DNA of 23,329 nt from JAVVEG01 sp041689205 (GCA_041689205.1 JBDNGQ010000167.1:1-23329), one strand, 5' to 3'. Shown: positions 7,450 to 15,154, numbered from the stretch's first letter. Numbers and translations: made by a program. The notes: a model not told the origin generated them from the letters alone.

Positions 7450-7585
7450 ACCGGGGTTCCTGGGATATGCGAAAGATCGCTGAATTGCTGGCAGTCTGTA
7501 TCCTGGACCGCAGTTCAGCCTTGCTATGTTCAATGCTTCCATGAAGCGCCCGATGTTTCCAAATTTGCTGTTGAATGTCCACCAT
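7442..7585 (-). CDS. Possible 47-aa leader ORF overlapping the binding-protein start
   Basis: An ATG at 7583-7585 with a good ribosome site (AGGA, 7-base spacing) opens a 47-codon frame, MVDIQQQIWKHRALHGSIEH and onward. It ends at TAA 7442-7444, overlapping the start of the binding-protein gene by 8 bases. That geometry fits translational coupling. The product is polar, helical-looking and unrecognised. It may be a real small protein, a leader peptide, or chance; the spacing and ribosome site are the only evidence. Confidence 0.3.
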   Translation of the reverse strand: MVDIQQQIWKHRALHGSIEHSKAELRSRIQTASNSAIFRISQEPRYD

Positions 7586-7634
7586 TAGTGGATCCTGGCG
7601 CGATATGATATTGTCTTTTGCCCCTGGCAGGCTG

Positions 7635-7663
7635 TTACAGCAGTCACATAACCACAATATAAT
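7635..7663 (+). promoter_or_regulatory. Promoter of the sulfite-oxidase-family gene
   Basis: A perfect -10 TATAAT lies at 7658-7663, 25 bases before the ATG at 7688, with a poor -35 candidate (TTACAG, 7635-7640) at 17-base spacing. The -35 overlaps a perfect 11-base dyad GCTGTTACAGC (7631-7641) that could be an operator. The regulator is unknown. Confidence 0.45.
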
Positions 7664-7687
7664 GATAAAAAACTGAGAGGCGGGCAC

Positions 7688-8857
7688 ATGGAAAAACAAC
7701 TGGAAAGCAGCGACCGACGTAAACTTCTCAAGGGCACCCTGGGCGCTGGCGTCCTCGCTCTTGGTGCGACGACTTTACCGCAGTGGCTGTCGCCTGTGCT
7801 GGCACAGGGCGAGGTGCTGGTGCCTTTTTCGGATGTGCCTGACAGTTTCGCCCCCGGGCAGGTTCGTCCAGGTAGCACGCATATCATGGATACGCGCAAG
7901 ATGGGTTCCTTTTATACCGATGGCTTTTATGTGGTCCAGCATTACGGGCAGCCTGAGGTGGACAATACGAACTACCGATTGAAAGTTACCGGCCTGGTGG
8001 ATAATGCCGCCGAGTTTTCCCTTGATCAGTTGATGCAGCGCCCCACGGTGCAGCAGGATATTGGCTTTGAATGCGGAGGCAATGGGGGGCGCATGTTTCA
8101 TGGCCTGGTGGGTAATGCCAATTGGCGCGGCGTAAAACTGCGCGATATTCTGCTGGAGGCCGGCATCAAGCCTGAAGGGAAAGAAGTGGTGTTTTTCGGT
8201 GCCGATATTGCTAATGAGGAAATTCGTGGACGTCAGGTCGAAAAAGCATTCGCCCGCAGCCTGTCTGTAGAAGATGCCATGCGTGAGGATAATCTGCTGG
8301 CCTTTGAGATGAATGGCCAACCGCTGCCTTTGTATCACGGTAAGCCGGTTCGTCTCATTGTGCCTGGCTATTATGGGGTTGCTAATGTTAAGTGGCTTAC
8401 CCAGATTCACATTCAGGACACGCGCTATATGGGTCGCTTCATGGGCCGTGACTATGTGACTCTGAAGAAAGAAGATATTGGCGGTGAACAGCGCTGGGTG
8501 GAAAACTCAGTGGCGAAAATGAATTTAAAATCCGTTATCTCGCGTGTGACCCGCCTCGGAAATACGCACCGTATACACGGTTTTGTGCTCAATGACGGCA
8601 CACCACTGCGCAGTGTAGAAGTCAGTATAGATGGTGGTGCGTGGCAGCAGGCACAAATGGATCCGCAGGCGAGCCAATATTCCTGGAAGCAGTTCTCCTT
8701 CGACTGGTCGGGCGCCACGCCAGGTGAGCATGCACTGGTCTCCCGGGTCACCGATATTAACGGTAATACCCAGGCGCGCCAGGAAGATCTGCCCGAGCGC
8801 GTGAGTTACTGGGAGGAATTCGGGCAGTTTGTGCGCCGGGTAATGATCACGGCTTAA
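7688..8857 (+). CDS. Sulfite-oxidase-family molybdopterin oxidoreductase, Tat-exported
   Basis: This 389-aa protein has a Tat signal (SDRRKLLKG then a hydrophobic stretch, likely cut after VLAQ near residue 40). The sulfite oxidase molybdenum-cofactor domain follows, with Cys129 (GFECGGNGGRMF) as the expected molybdenum ligand and the motif GYYGVANVKWLTQI at about 228-241. The C-terminus is the Mo-co dimerisation domain (about 275-385, RIHGFVLNDG, SVEVSIDGG). SorA and SoxC relatives oxidise sulfite in the periplasm and hand electrons to a c-type cytochrome. No cytochrome or other sox gene is adjacent, so the electron acceptor and exact substrate are open; related enzymes also reduce oxidised methionine or other S- and N-oxides. 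The ribosome site GAGAGG is 9 bases upstream. Confidence 0.9.
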   Translation: MEKQLESSDRRKLLKGTLGAGVLALGATTLPQWLSPVLAQGEVLVPFSDVPDSFAPGQVRPGSTHIMDTRKMGSFYTDGFYVVQHYGQPEVDNTNYRLKVTGLVDNAAEFSLDQLMQRPTVQQDIGFECGGNGGRMFHGLVGNANWRGVKLRDILLEAGIKPEGKEVVFFGADIANEEIRGRQVEKAFARSLSVEDAMREDNLLAFEMNGQPLPLYHGKPVRLIVPGYYGVANVKWLTQIHIQDTRYMGRFMGRDYVTLKKEDIGGEQRWVENSVAKMNLKSVISRVTRLGNTHRIHGFVLNDGTPLRSVEVSIDGGAWQQAQMDPQASQYSWKQFSFDWSGATPGEHALVSRVTDINGNTQARQEDLPERVSYWEEFGQFVRRVMITA

Positions 8858-8888
8858 AGCGGTTAAGCGCAAAGGACAGGAGTGCTAA

Positions 8889-9434
8889 ATGACAACAAAT
8901 CTGGTGCTGACAGTTATTGGTGATGACAAACCCGGCTTGGTGGAGTCACTGGCGCAGGTGATCGCACGCAACCATGGCAATTGGCTGGAAAGTAATATGT
9001 CGCATCTGGCCGGAAAGTTTGCCGGCATTCTGCGCGTCAGTGTTGATGATGGCAGTGCCGATGCCTTGATGAGTGATCTGCAACAGCTTTCTGAAAGTCC
9101 CGCAAAGCTCAAGGTGATAGTCGAAAAGGCCTTTGCTGCAGTCCTTTTTACGGAAGCCCCTGAAAAACTTCGCACCCTGCGCCTGAAACTGGTCGGCAAT
9201 GACAGGCCTGGCATTATTAAAGAAGTATCGCAGGCTCTGGCGGCACAACATGTCAATGTCGAAGAGCTGCTGACCCAGTGCAGCAGCGCCCCGATGTCCG
9301 GAGATAGGTTGTTTCATGCCCAGGCAGTTCTGAAAGTGCCTGCGAGCCTCGATATTGACGGCTTGCAGGCCGAACTTGAACGGCTGGCTGATGATCTTAT
9401 CGTGGAGGTCAGTCTGGCTGCTAACGCAGACTGA
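8889..9434 (+). CDS. GcvR-like double ACT-domain regulator
   Basis: This 181-aa protein contains two ACT domains. The first, about residues 4-80, starts LVLTVIGDDKPGLVESLAQV. The second, about 96-175, starts LRLKLVGNDRPGIIKEVSQA. Both have the D(K/R)PG loop that contacts small ligands. The size and layout match the GcvR family; E. coli GcvR binds GcvA to repress glycine-cleavage genes. No DNA-binding domain is present, so it would work through a partner or as a metabolite sensor. CAGGAG sits 6 bases before the ATG. It lies 31 bases after the molybdoenzyme gene and may be co-transcribed. Its last 14 bases overlap the end of the convergent HAD gene. Confidence 0.85.
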   Translation: MTTNLVLTVIGDDKPGLVESLAQVIARNHGNWLESNMSHLAGKFAGILRVSVDDGSADALMSDLQQLSESPAKLKVIVEKAFAAVLFTEAPEKLRTLRLKLVGNDRPGIIKEVSQALAAQHVNVEELLTQCSSAPMSGDRLFHAQAVLKVPASLDIDGLQAELERLADDLIVEVSLAANAD

Positions 9435-10104
9435 TTACCTTCCAGCCGCGGGCAACAGCCAACTTTTCCAGAGTCGGATCCGGATCCACCGCGACCGCCT
9501 CAGACGCCAGCTCCAGTAAGGGCAGGTCGTTAAAAGAGTCACTGTAGAACACGCTGTTATCCAGATTAAACTGATCCATCCTGCCAGTCAGATCAGCTTC
9601 TTTTGCATCCTGCAGCCACTGTTGCACCCGGCTGACCTTGCCTGCCTGGAAGCTGGGAATGCCGGAAACTCTGCCAGTGTAGCGGCCGTCACTCTGTTCA
9701 AGCTCAGTCGCCAGCAAAGTATCAACCCCAAGCAGTCTCGCGATGGGAGCGGTAATGAATTCATTGGTTGCGGTTACGATAATTGTATAGTGGCCTTGGG
9801 ATTTATGGTGCTCCAGCAATGCTGCCGATTTGGGCAGCAGCATGGGCTTGATAAAGTCACGCATAAAATCGTCGTGCATCTGCTGCAGGCCTGGTTTATC
9901 AAGGTGCATAATCGGGTTGATGGTAAACGCGACATATTCGTGAATATCCAGCCCGCCATGCTGATACTGATGATAGAAGCGGTCGTTCTGAGCGCGGTGG
10001 GTGGCGGCGTCAACCAGACCGGCGGCAATCAGATAGTCGCCCCAGGCGTGGTCACTGTCGCCGCCCAATAGTGTGTTGTCGAGATCAAAAATTGCCAGCT
10101 TCAT
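9421..10104 (-). CDS. HAD-IB family phosphatase (SerB-like)
   Basis: This 227-aa cytoplasmic hydrolase has all four HAD motifs: nucleophile D7 and acid D9 in FDLDNT, Thr in IIVTATN (about 108-114), Lys156 in FQAGK, and the metal acids D189 and D193 in YSDSFNDLPLL. A helical cap (about 15-85) gives subfamily IB, which includes phosphoserine phosphatase and related small-molecule phosphatases. The substrate cannot be assigned. It is divergent from rppH, an arrangement I also recall from Pseudomonas chromosomes. The gene starts at ATG 10102-10104 and its 3' end overlaps the GcvR-like gene by 14 bases. Confidence 0.9.
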   Translation of the reverse strand: MKLAIFDLDNTLLGGDSDHAWGDYLIAAGLVDAATHRAQNDRFYHQYQHGGLDIHEYVAFTINPIMHLDKPGLQQMHDDFMRDFIKPMLLPKSAALLEHHKSQGHYTIIVTATNEFITAPIARLLGVDTLLATELEQSDGRYTGRVSGIPSFQAGKVSRVQQWLQDAKEADLTGRMDQFNLDNSVFYSDSFNDLPLLELASEAVAVDPDPTLEKLAVARGWKVISLR

Positions 10105-10119
10105 GGTCTTGTCTGTCCA

Positions 10120-10141
10120 GTTTGCGAGTGGGTTTGCGAGT
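10120..10141. repeat. Short tandem repeat in the HAD / rppH gap
   Basis: The 10-base unit GTTTGCGAGT occurs twice with a GG spacer (12-base period), just upstream of the HAD gene. It is too short to assign a role and could be a duplicated regulator half-site or chance. Confidence 0.4.
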
Positions 10142-10150
10142 CAGCGCGGG

Positions 10151-10156
10151 ATTATA
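10151..10156 (-). promoter_or_regulatory. -10 element of the HAD-IB gene
   Basis: The minus strand reads TATAAT about 46 bases upstream of the HAD start codon. No good -35 is visible at 16-18 bases, so this is a tentative promoter. Confidence 0.35.
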
Positions 10157-10298
10157 CAGTAATCTTGATCAGTGCTTCTGCGGTCGACAAAAAATGCCTT
10201 TGAAGCTGATTTATGAACCGTTGAATAGTCCGTTGTACCTGTGAAACAATGCTGAAGATCAATGACCACGATGGTTTCAGAAAAGGTTGTGTAGCGCC

Positions 10299-10787
10299 AT
10301 GATAGATGCTCAGGGCTTCAGGCCGAATGTTGGGATAATTATATGCAATGCATCGGCGCAGGTACTGTGGGCTAAGCGTATAGGTCAGGATGCGTGGCAG
10401 TTTCCTCAAGGTGGAATTCGACACGGTGAAGAGCTGCAACAGGCTATGTATCGGGAGCTGAAAGAAGAGGTTGGGTTGGATGCCGAGGATGTTGAGATTA
10501 TTTCCAGCACTCAGGACTGGCTGTATTATCAATTGCCGACAAACCTGATTCGCTATAATTCCAATCCTGTGTGTATCGGCCAAAAACAGAAGTGGTATCT
10601 GCTGCGGCTGCGCTGTGCCGAAACCCGCATAGCATTGTGCAGCAAGGGCAACACACCGGAGTTCGATGACTGGCGCTGGGTAAGCTTCTGGTACCCCTTG
10701 AGCCAGGTTATAGATTTTAAAAAAGAAGTATATCGACAGGCACTGAAGGAGCTTATCAAGCCCTTGAATCAGCTTTCTGATTCCTGA
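10299..10787 (+). CDS. rppH: RNA pyrophosphohydrolase RppH
   Basis: This 162-aa Nudix hydrolase begins MIDAQGFRPNVGIIICN, the standard RppH N-terminus. It has the full Nudix box from G38 to L60 (GGIRHGEE then RELKEEVGL) with catalytic glutamates E53, E56 and E57, and the WQFPQGGI segment. RppH removes pyrophosphate from 5'-triphosphate RNA and so triggers mRNA decay by RNase E. I start it at ATG 10299 because this matches the family; a TTG 12 bases upstream has no ribosome-site spacing. AAGG lies 12 bases upstream, somewhat far. It is followed after 54 bases by ptsP, the same order as in E. coli, so the two are probably an operon. Confidence 0.95.
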   Translation: MIDAQGFRPNVGIIICNASAQVLWAKRIGQDAWQFPQGGIRHGEELQQAMYRELKEEVGLDAEDVEIISSTQDWLYYQLPTNLIRYNSNPVCIGQKQKWYLLRLRCAETRIALCSKGNTPEFDDWRWVSFWYPLSQVIDFKKEVYRQALKELIKPLNQLSDS

Positions 10788-10841
10788 GTTGTTTCCGCCC
10801 CTCTTGAAGAAATTAACGGTGTTATGTAAGACGGTGAAGCA

Positions 10842-13118
10842 ATGATGCTGGAAAGATTGCGCGAGATCGTACAGGAAGTTAATGCGGCGAAAGACCTTAA
10901 GTCTGCGCTGGATATTATCGTCTCGCGTGTACAAACTGCGATGAATACCCAGGTTTGCTCCGTCTATCTTCTGGATACAGATCTTAACAGCCATGTGTTG
11001 ATGGCCTCCGAGGGGCTGAATAAATCTGCAGTCGGTCACGTCAGTCTGCAGCTTGGGGAAGGCCTCGTTGGTCTGGTCGCTCAAAATGCTGAACCGGTCA
11101 ATCTTGAGGATGCTCCTGCCCATCCCCGTTATCATTATATTTCTGAGACTGGCGAGGAGAAGTTCCATTCCTTCCTGGGCGTACCAATCATTCATCATCG
11201 CAATGTACTCGGCGTGCTGGTTGTACAACACCGTGAAAAACGGCTGTTTGATGAAGGTGAGGAAGCTTTTCTGATCACGCTTTCCGCACAGCTCGCTGGC
11301 GTTATTGCATCCGCTGAAGCAACCGGTGCGTTGCAGGGTTTAAGCCCATCCGGTCAGAAGCGTCTGGATACCAGTTTCAGTGGCATTTCCGGCTCGTCCG
11401 GCGTTGCAATCGGTACGGCCGTGGTGATGTTTCCGCGCGCTGATCTGAATCTGATCCCTTACCGGGTCAGTACCGATATCGACAATGAAGTGATCTTTTT
11501 CAATACCGCATTGAATGCAGTCCGGCGGGATATGCAGAACCTTGCCGAGTCGGTTAGCAGTCAGCTGCGCCCTGAAGAGCGTGAACTATTTGATGTCTAT
11601 CTGCGCATGCTTGATGACGATGCGCTGGGTGCGGAAGTAGTTGCGCTGATCCGCAAAGGTCAATGGGCGCAGGGCGCACTGGCAGAAGTGGCACGCGATC
11701 ATGTGCGCACCTTTGAATCAATGAAGGATGCCTATCTGCGTGAGCGGGCTGCGGACATACGCGATCTGTGCTGTCGTGTGTTGTTTTATCTGCAGGAAAA
11801 GGATGTTGTCACTACAGAATACCCGGACTGCACCATCCTGGTGGGCGAAGAACTGACGGCTTCAATGCTGGTAGAGGTACCTAAAGAAAAGCTCTGCGGA
11901 CTGGTCTCCGTGCGTGGATCCGGAAATTCCCATGTCGCTATTCTTGCCCGCACCATGGGCATACCTACCGCGATGGGAGTAGTGGATCTGCCTTATCGGC
12001 AGTTGCATGGCTGCGATTTGATTGTTGATGGTTATAACGGTCAGGTTTACGCTAACCCTTCGGCCCATCTGGTGGGTAGATATCGGGAAGTTATACAGGA
12101 AGAAGCGCAGCTGGTTAAAGGCCTTGAAGGCCTGATCGACTTGCCTTGCGTCACAGCAGACAACCACCGCGTTAACCTCTGGGTAAATACCGGGCTGATG
12201 TCAGATGTGATCCGTTCGCTGGACCATGGCGCGGAAGGTATCGGGCTGTTTCGAACCGAAGTTCCTTTCCTGCTCAGTGAGAGATTTCCCAGTGAGCCGG
12301 AGCAGACCAATATCTACCGCGAACAATTACAGGCATTCGCACCGAAGCTGGTGACCATGCGAACCCTGGATATTGGTGGTGACAAGTCACTGCCATATTT
12401 CCCTATTGAAGAAGCCAATCCCTTCCTCGGCTGGCGCGGGATTCGGGTAACGCTTGACCATCCGGAAATCTTTATTACCCAGACGCGGGCGATGATCCGT
12501 GCCAGTCTCGGGCTGAATAATCTGCAGATCATGCTGCCGATGATTTCCAATCTGCAGGAGGTCACCAGCTCTATTCAGATTATCAAGCGCGCGTTCAGAG
12601 AGTTGCGCGAAGAGGGGTTGGACGTGAAAATGCCAACCATTGGCGTCATGGTTGAATTGCCGGCGGCTGTGTACCTGACGCGTTCTTTGTGCCGGCTGGT
12701 TGATTTTATCTCAGTAGGCAGCAACGATCTGACCCAGTATCTGCTGGCGGTTGATCGCAATAATCCACGCGTGGCCAGCCTGTATACGTCTTTTCATCCT
12801 GCGGTACTGGCGGCTTTGCAGCATGTGGTCACTGAAACGCATGCGGAAGGCAAAACTGTCAGTATCTGTGGCGAAATGGCAGGAGATCCTGGCGCTGCCG
12901 TGCTGCTGGTTGCAATGGGTTTCGATATTCTCTCAATGAACTCCTCAATGCTGCTAAAAGTAAAAGCTGTTATCCGCAGCTTGACCCTGGAGACGGCCAA
13001 AGATCTGCTTGCTCAGGTAATGCAAATGGACGATGCGCAGACAATAAGAAGCTGCGTTGACCTGGCACTTTACAATGCCGGTGTTGATCGATTGTTGCGC
13101 TCGACGCGTAATAATTGA
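10842..13118 (+). CDS. ptsP: PtsP, nitrogen PTS enzyme I with GAF domain
   Basis: This 758-aa protein begins (M)MLERLREIVQEVNAAKDL, the family start, with an N-terminal GAF domain (about 18-160) and then enzyme I. The phosphorylated histidine is H364 in RGSGNSHVAILARTMG. The PEP-binding barrel includes GIGLFRTE (R471), LDIGGDKSLPYF, and SVGSNDLTQYLLAVDRN near the C-terminus. PtsP takes phosphate from PEP and passes it to NPr and EIIA-Ntr, signalling nitrogen and potassium status; the GAF domain senses metabolites, glutamine and 2-oxoglutarate in E. coli. NPr and EIIA-Ntr are not in this window. Either of two adjacent ATGs (10842, 10845) could be used; GGTGAAG is just upstream. It is followed by a candidate small RNA gene. 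Confidence 0.96.
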   Translation: MMLERLREIVQEVNAAKDLKSALDIIVSRVQTAMNTQVCSVYLLDTDLNSHVLMASEGLNKSAVGHVSLQLGEGLVGLVAQNAEPVNLEDAPAHPRYHYISETGEEKFHSFLGVPIIHHRNVLGVLVVQHREKRLFDEGEEAFLITLSAQLAGVIASAEATGALQGLSPSGQKRLDTSFSGISGSSGVAIGTAVVMFPRADLNLIPYRVSTDIDNEVIFFNTALNAVRRDMQNLAESVSSQLRPEERELFDVYLRMLDDDALGAEVVALIRKGQWAQGALAEVARDHVRTFESMKDAYLRERAADIRDLCCRVLFYLQEKDVVTTEYPDCTILVGEELTASMLVEVPKEKLCGLVSVRGSGNSHVAILARTMGIPTAMGVVDLPYRQLHGCDLIVDGYNGQVYANPSAHLVGRYREVIQEEAQLVKGLEGLIDLPCVTADNHRVNLWVNTGLMSDVIRSLDHGAEGIGLFRTEVPFLLSERFPSEPEQTNIYREQLQAFAPKLVTMRTLDIGGDKSLPYFPIEEANPFLGWRGIRVTLDHPEIFITQTRAMIRASLGLNNLQIMLPMISNLQEVTSSIQIIKRAFRELREEGLDVKMPTIGVMVELPAAVYLTRSLCRLVDFISVGSNDLTQYLLAVDRNNPRVASLYTSFHPAVLAALQHVVTETHAEGKTVSICGEMAGDPGAAVLLVAMGFDILSMNSSMLLKVKAVIRSLTLETAKDLLAQVMQMDDAQTIRSCVDLALYNAGVDRLLRSTRNN

Positions 13119-13178
13119 AACAATAAAGTTACAAAAAAATTATGTGTCTGGAGGGTTCATCAAGCTGTTCAGCGAACT

Positions 13179-13196
13179 TGTAAGAATTTTCCTACA
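13179..13196 (+). promoter_or_regulatory. GacA-box-like palindrome upstream of the candidate small RNA
   Basis: TGTAAGAATTTTCCTACA matches the GacA upstream activating sequence TGTAAG-N6-CTTACA at 11 of 12 fixed positions; the right half is CCTACA. It lies about 64 bases (centre) before the start site implied by GATAAT at 13240-13245, similar to its placement before rsmY and rsmZ in Pseudomonas as I recall it. A second, weaker dyad (TAGGGA-CAAA-TTCCTA) follows at 13202-13217. Confidence 0.55.
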
Positions 13197-13239
13197 AAAA
13201 ATAGGGACAAATTCCTACAGCATTTATCGCTCAGGTATG

Positions 13240-13245
13240 GATAAT
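13240..13245 (+). promoter_or_regulatory. -10-like element of the candidate small RNA
   Basis: GATAAT matches the -10 consensus at 5 of 6 positions and lies 44 bases after the GacA-like box. There is no recognisable -35, as expected for an activator-dependent promoter. The predicted start is near 13252. Confidence 0.4.
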
Positions 13246-13251
13246 TCGAGC

Positions 13252-13405
13252 TTGGATAACTCTCGGGCTGAGAGTGGCATAGGGATATACCGAGCTTTAG
13301 CGATTCCATGGATGGAGTCGCGGGCTCATCCTCGACTTGCCCCATATTGCCTGATCACATGTCGATCGGTGCCATGGCGCTGTTCCCTCGAGCAGCGTTT
13401 TTTTT
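13252..13405 (+). ncRNA. Candidate RsmY/RsmZ/CsrB-type regulatory RNA
   Basis: No plausible protein is encoded in this part of the 388-base gap between ptsP and lgt. The predicted RNA of about 154 nt has several stem-loops. A 6-bp stem at 13259-13275 has loop GGGCU. A stem at 13276-13291 (one mismatch) has loop GGGA. A perfect 9-bp stem (one G-U) at 13300-13321, GCGATTCCA with TGGAGTCGC, has loop UGGA. A UUGGAUA site is near the 5' end and a strong terminator ends it. GGA in hairpin loops is the binding signal of CsrA/RsmA, and Rsm/Csr RNAs work by titrating that protein. With the GacA-like box upstream, a Gac-controlled RsmA-sponge RNA is the best reading. The number of GGA sites is low for a CsrB, closer to RsmY/RsmZ. 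The 5' end is inferred. Confidence 0.5.
13378..13405 (+). terminator. Rho-independent terminator of the candidate small RNA
   Basis: CGCTGTTC (13378-13385) pairs with GAGCAGCG (13390-13397), 8 bp with one G-U, across the loop CCTC. Eight consecutive Ts (13398-13405) follow directly. This is a strong intrinsic terminator 102 bases before lgt. It ends either the small RNA or read-through from ptsP. Confidence 0.85.
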
Positions 13406-13465
13406 GCAATCTCTGTGATATTTCCCCTGAACTCGGTGTCAGCCTTGACAAGACTTTATCCTATG

Positions 13466-13485
13466 GAGCAGCATCAGCACTGCTC
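13466..13485 (+). other. Leader hairpin upstream of lgt
   Basis: GAGCAG and CTGCTC form a perfect 6-bp stem with an 8-base loop, 21 bases before the lgt start codon. It may affect translation of lgt, whose own ribosome site is weak. No T-run follows. Confidence 0.3.
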
Positions 13486-13506
13486 TAAACACGGTTCTCA
13501 CCTTAT

Positions 13507-14343
13507 ATGCTGACTTATCCTGAAATAGATCCCATCGCTTTTTCCATTGGCCCGCTGTCGGTGCATTGGTATGGCATCATGTACATCGTTGCATTTGGCG
13601 GCGCATGGCTGCTCGCTCGTTTTCGCGCAGCTAAAATTCCTGGTATGTGGACCAGTGATCAGCTTTCCGATTTGATTTTTTACGGTGCCCTGGGTGCTGT
13701 GCTGGGCGGACGTCTGGGCTCCGCTTTGTTCTACAATTTCGATAGAGTCCTCAGCGAACCGCTCTGGTTGTTGCGAGTATGGGAAGGCGGTATGTCCTTC
13801 CATGGTGGATTTATCGGCGTGATGTTTGCGTTCTATCTGTACTCACGCAAGTTGAACCGACACTGGTTTGATGTGCTTGATTTCGTCGCACCGCTGGTGC
13901 CCTTTGGCCTGGGTGCAGGCAGACTGGGTAATTTTATTGGCGGCGAATTATGGGGGCGACCGACCGACGCTCCCTGGGGCATGGTGTTTCCCCATGTCGA
14001 TCAGTTCGCCAGACATCCTTCACAGCTGTATCAGTTTGCCCTTGAAGGCCTTGTCCTGTTCAGCCTGCTTTGGTGGTTCTCATCGCGACCACGGCCTCGT
14101 TATGCGGTATCAGGCCTGTTCGGCATCGGCTATGGCTGCCAGCGTTTCCTGGTAGAATTTTTTCGGGAGCCGGATCAGGATCTTGGTTTTATTGCCATGG
14201 ACTGGTTAACCATGGGGCAATTGCTATCCTTGCCAATGATTTTTGCAGGTATAGCGCTTATGGTTTATGCGTACCGTCATCCGACCCGCGGCATCACTGT
14301 CGAACCCAACGTAAAACAACAGCAAAGACGGCTTAAAAAATGA
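13507..14343 (+). CDS. lgt: Prolipoprotein diacylglyceryl transferase Lgt
   Basis: This 278-aa inner-membrane enzyme transfers diacylglycerol from phosphatidylglycerol to the lipobox Cys of prolipoproteins, the first step of lipoprotein maturation. It has the family's N-terminus (FSIGPLSVHWYGIMYIVAF), the periplasmic loop GGMSFHGGFIG with His99, the signature GAGRLGNFIGGELWG (136-150) with the essential Arg139, and RHPSQLYQ. About seven hydrophobic segments are visible. The start ATG 13507 gives the usual family length, though the ribosome site is poor. A run lgt, thyA, folA follows with short gaps (16 bases to thyA), so these are probably one operon. Confidence 0.96.
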   Translation: MLTYPEIDPIAFSIGPLSVHWYGIMYIVAFGGAWLLARFRAAKIPGMWTSDQLSDLIFYGALGAVLGGRLGSALFYNFDRVLSEPLWLLRVWEGGMSFHGGFIGVMFAFYLYSRKLNRHWFDVLDFVAPLVPFGLGAGRLGNFIGGELWGRPTDAPWGMVFPHVDQFARHPSQLYQFALEGLVLFSLLWWFSSRPRPRYAVSGLFGIGYGCQRFLVEFFREPDQDLGFIAMDWLTMGQLLSLPMIFAGIALMVYAYRHPTRGITVEPNVKQQQRRLKK

Positions 14344-14359
14344 TTGCGCGGATTAAGTC

Positions 14360-15154
14360 ATGAAACAATATCTGGACCTGATGCAAAGGATTCTCGACGA
14401 GGGTGTCAGCAAACAGGATCGCACCGGTACCGGGACGCTTTCCGTATTCGGTCATCAGATGCGTTTTAATCTGCAGGATGGTTTTCCGCTGGTCACCACT
14501 AAAAAATTACACCTGCGCTCCATCATTATTGAACTGCTGTGGTTCCTCAGCGGCGATACCAATATCCGCTACTTAAAGGAAAACGGCGTATCTATCTGGG
14601 ATGACTGGGCCGATGAGAATGGCGATCTCGGGCCGGTATATGGATTTCAGTGGCGATCATGGCCAGGCAAAGATGGTCAGTCGGTAGATCAGATCAGCAA
14701 ACTGATTGAGCAGATCCGCAGCAATCCCGATTCCAGGCGTCTGATGGTGGTGGCCTATAATCCGGCTTATGTGGATGAGATGGCGCTGCCGCCCTGTCAC
14801 TCGCTGTTTCAGTTTTATGTCGCTGATGGCAGATTGTCTTGCCAGCTCTATCAGCGCTCTGCGGATACCTTCCTCGGCGTGCCCTTCAATATTGCATCCT
14901 ATGCGCTGCTCACTCATATGATTGCGCAGCAATGTGATCTGGAGGTCGGCGATTTTATCTGGACCGGAGGCGATACTCATCTGTACGTTAACCATCTTGA
15001 GCAGACCAGATTGCAACTGACGCGAGAACCTTTGGCATTACCCAGACTGATCATCAAGCGCAGGCCAAACAGCTTGTTTGATTACACCTACGAAGATTTT
15101 GAAATACAAAATTATGAATTCCATCCCCATATTAAAGCGCCGGTTGCAGTGTAA
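14360..15154 (+). CDS. thyA: Thymidylate synthase ThyA
   Basis: This 264-aa enzyme matches E. coli ThyA in length. It methylates dUMP to dTMP using methylene-tetrahydrofolate, producing dihydrofolate. Visible motifs are RTGTGTLSVFG (21-31), LWFLSGDTN (60-68), the catalytic Cys146 in LPPCHSLFQF, the phosphate-binding arginines R126-R127, and the dUMP-binding RSADTFLGVPFNIASYA. It lies 16 bases after lgt and directly before folA, which recycles the dihydrofolate it makes. It is complete, with no odd features beyond a weak ribosome site. Confidence 0.98.
   Translation: MKQYLDLMQRILDEGVSKQDRTGTGTLSVFGHQMRFNLQDGFPLVTTKKLHLRSIIIELLWFLSGDTNIRYLKENGVSIWDDWADENGDLGPVYGFQWRSWPGKDGQSVDQISKLIEQIRSNPDSRRLMVVAYNPAYVDEMALPPCHSLFQFYVADGRLSCQLYQRSADTFLGVPFNIASYALLTHMIAQQCDLEVGDFIWTGGDTHLYVNHLEQTRLQLTREPLALPRLIIKRRPNSLFDYTYEDFEIQNYEFHPHIKAPVAV

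Noticed and set aside
10152..11231. Long minus-strand ORF (359 codons)
   Set aside because: It runs antisense through all of rppH and the start of ptsP, both unambiguous genes, and its translation shows no family features. It is a mirror of their codon bias.
13250..13405. 6S RNA as an alternative for the ptsP-lgt RNA
   Set aside because: The region lacks the long, near-continuous duplex with a large central bubble typical of 6S RNA; it is a chain of short hairpins.
13445..13450. Perfect -35 TTGACA before lgt
   Set aside because: No -10-like hexamer lies 15-19 bases downstream (the site reads GCAGCA), so it is not counted as a promoter.
13057..13488. Plus-strand ORF of 143 codons across the ptsP-lgt gap
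   Set aside because: It overlaps the end of ptsP, has no ribosome site, and its translation is irregular and Cys-rich with no motif. The gap is better explained by RNA structure and a terminator in its middle.
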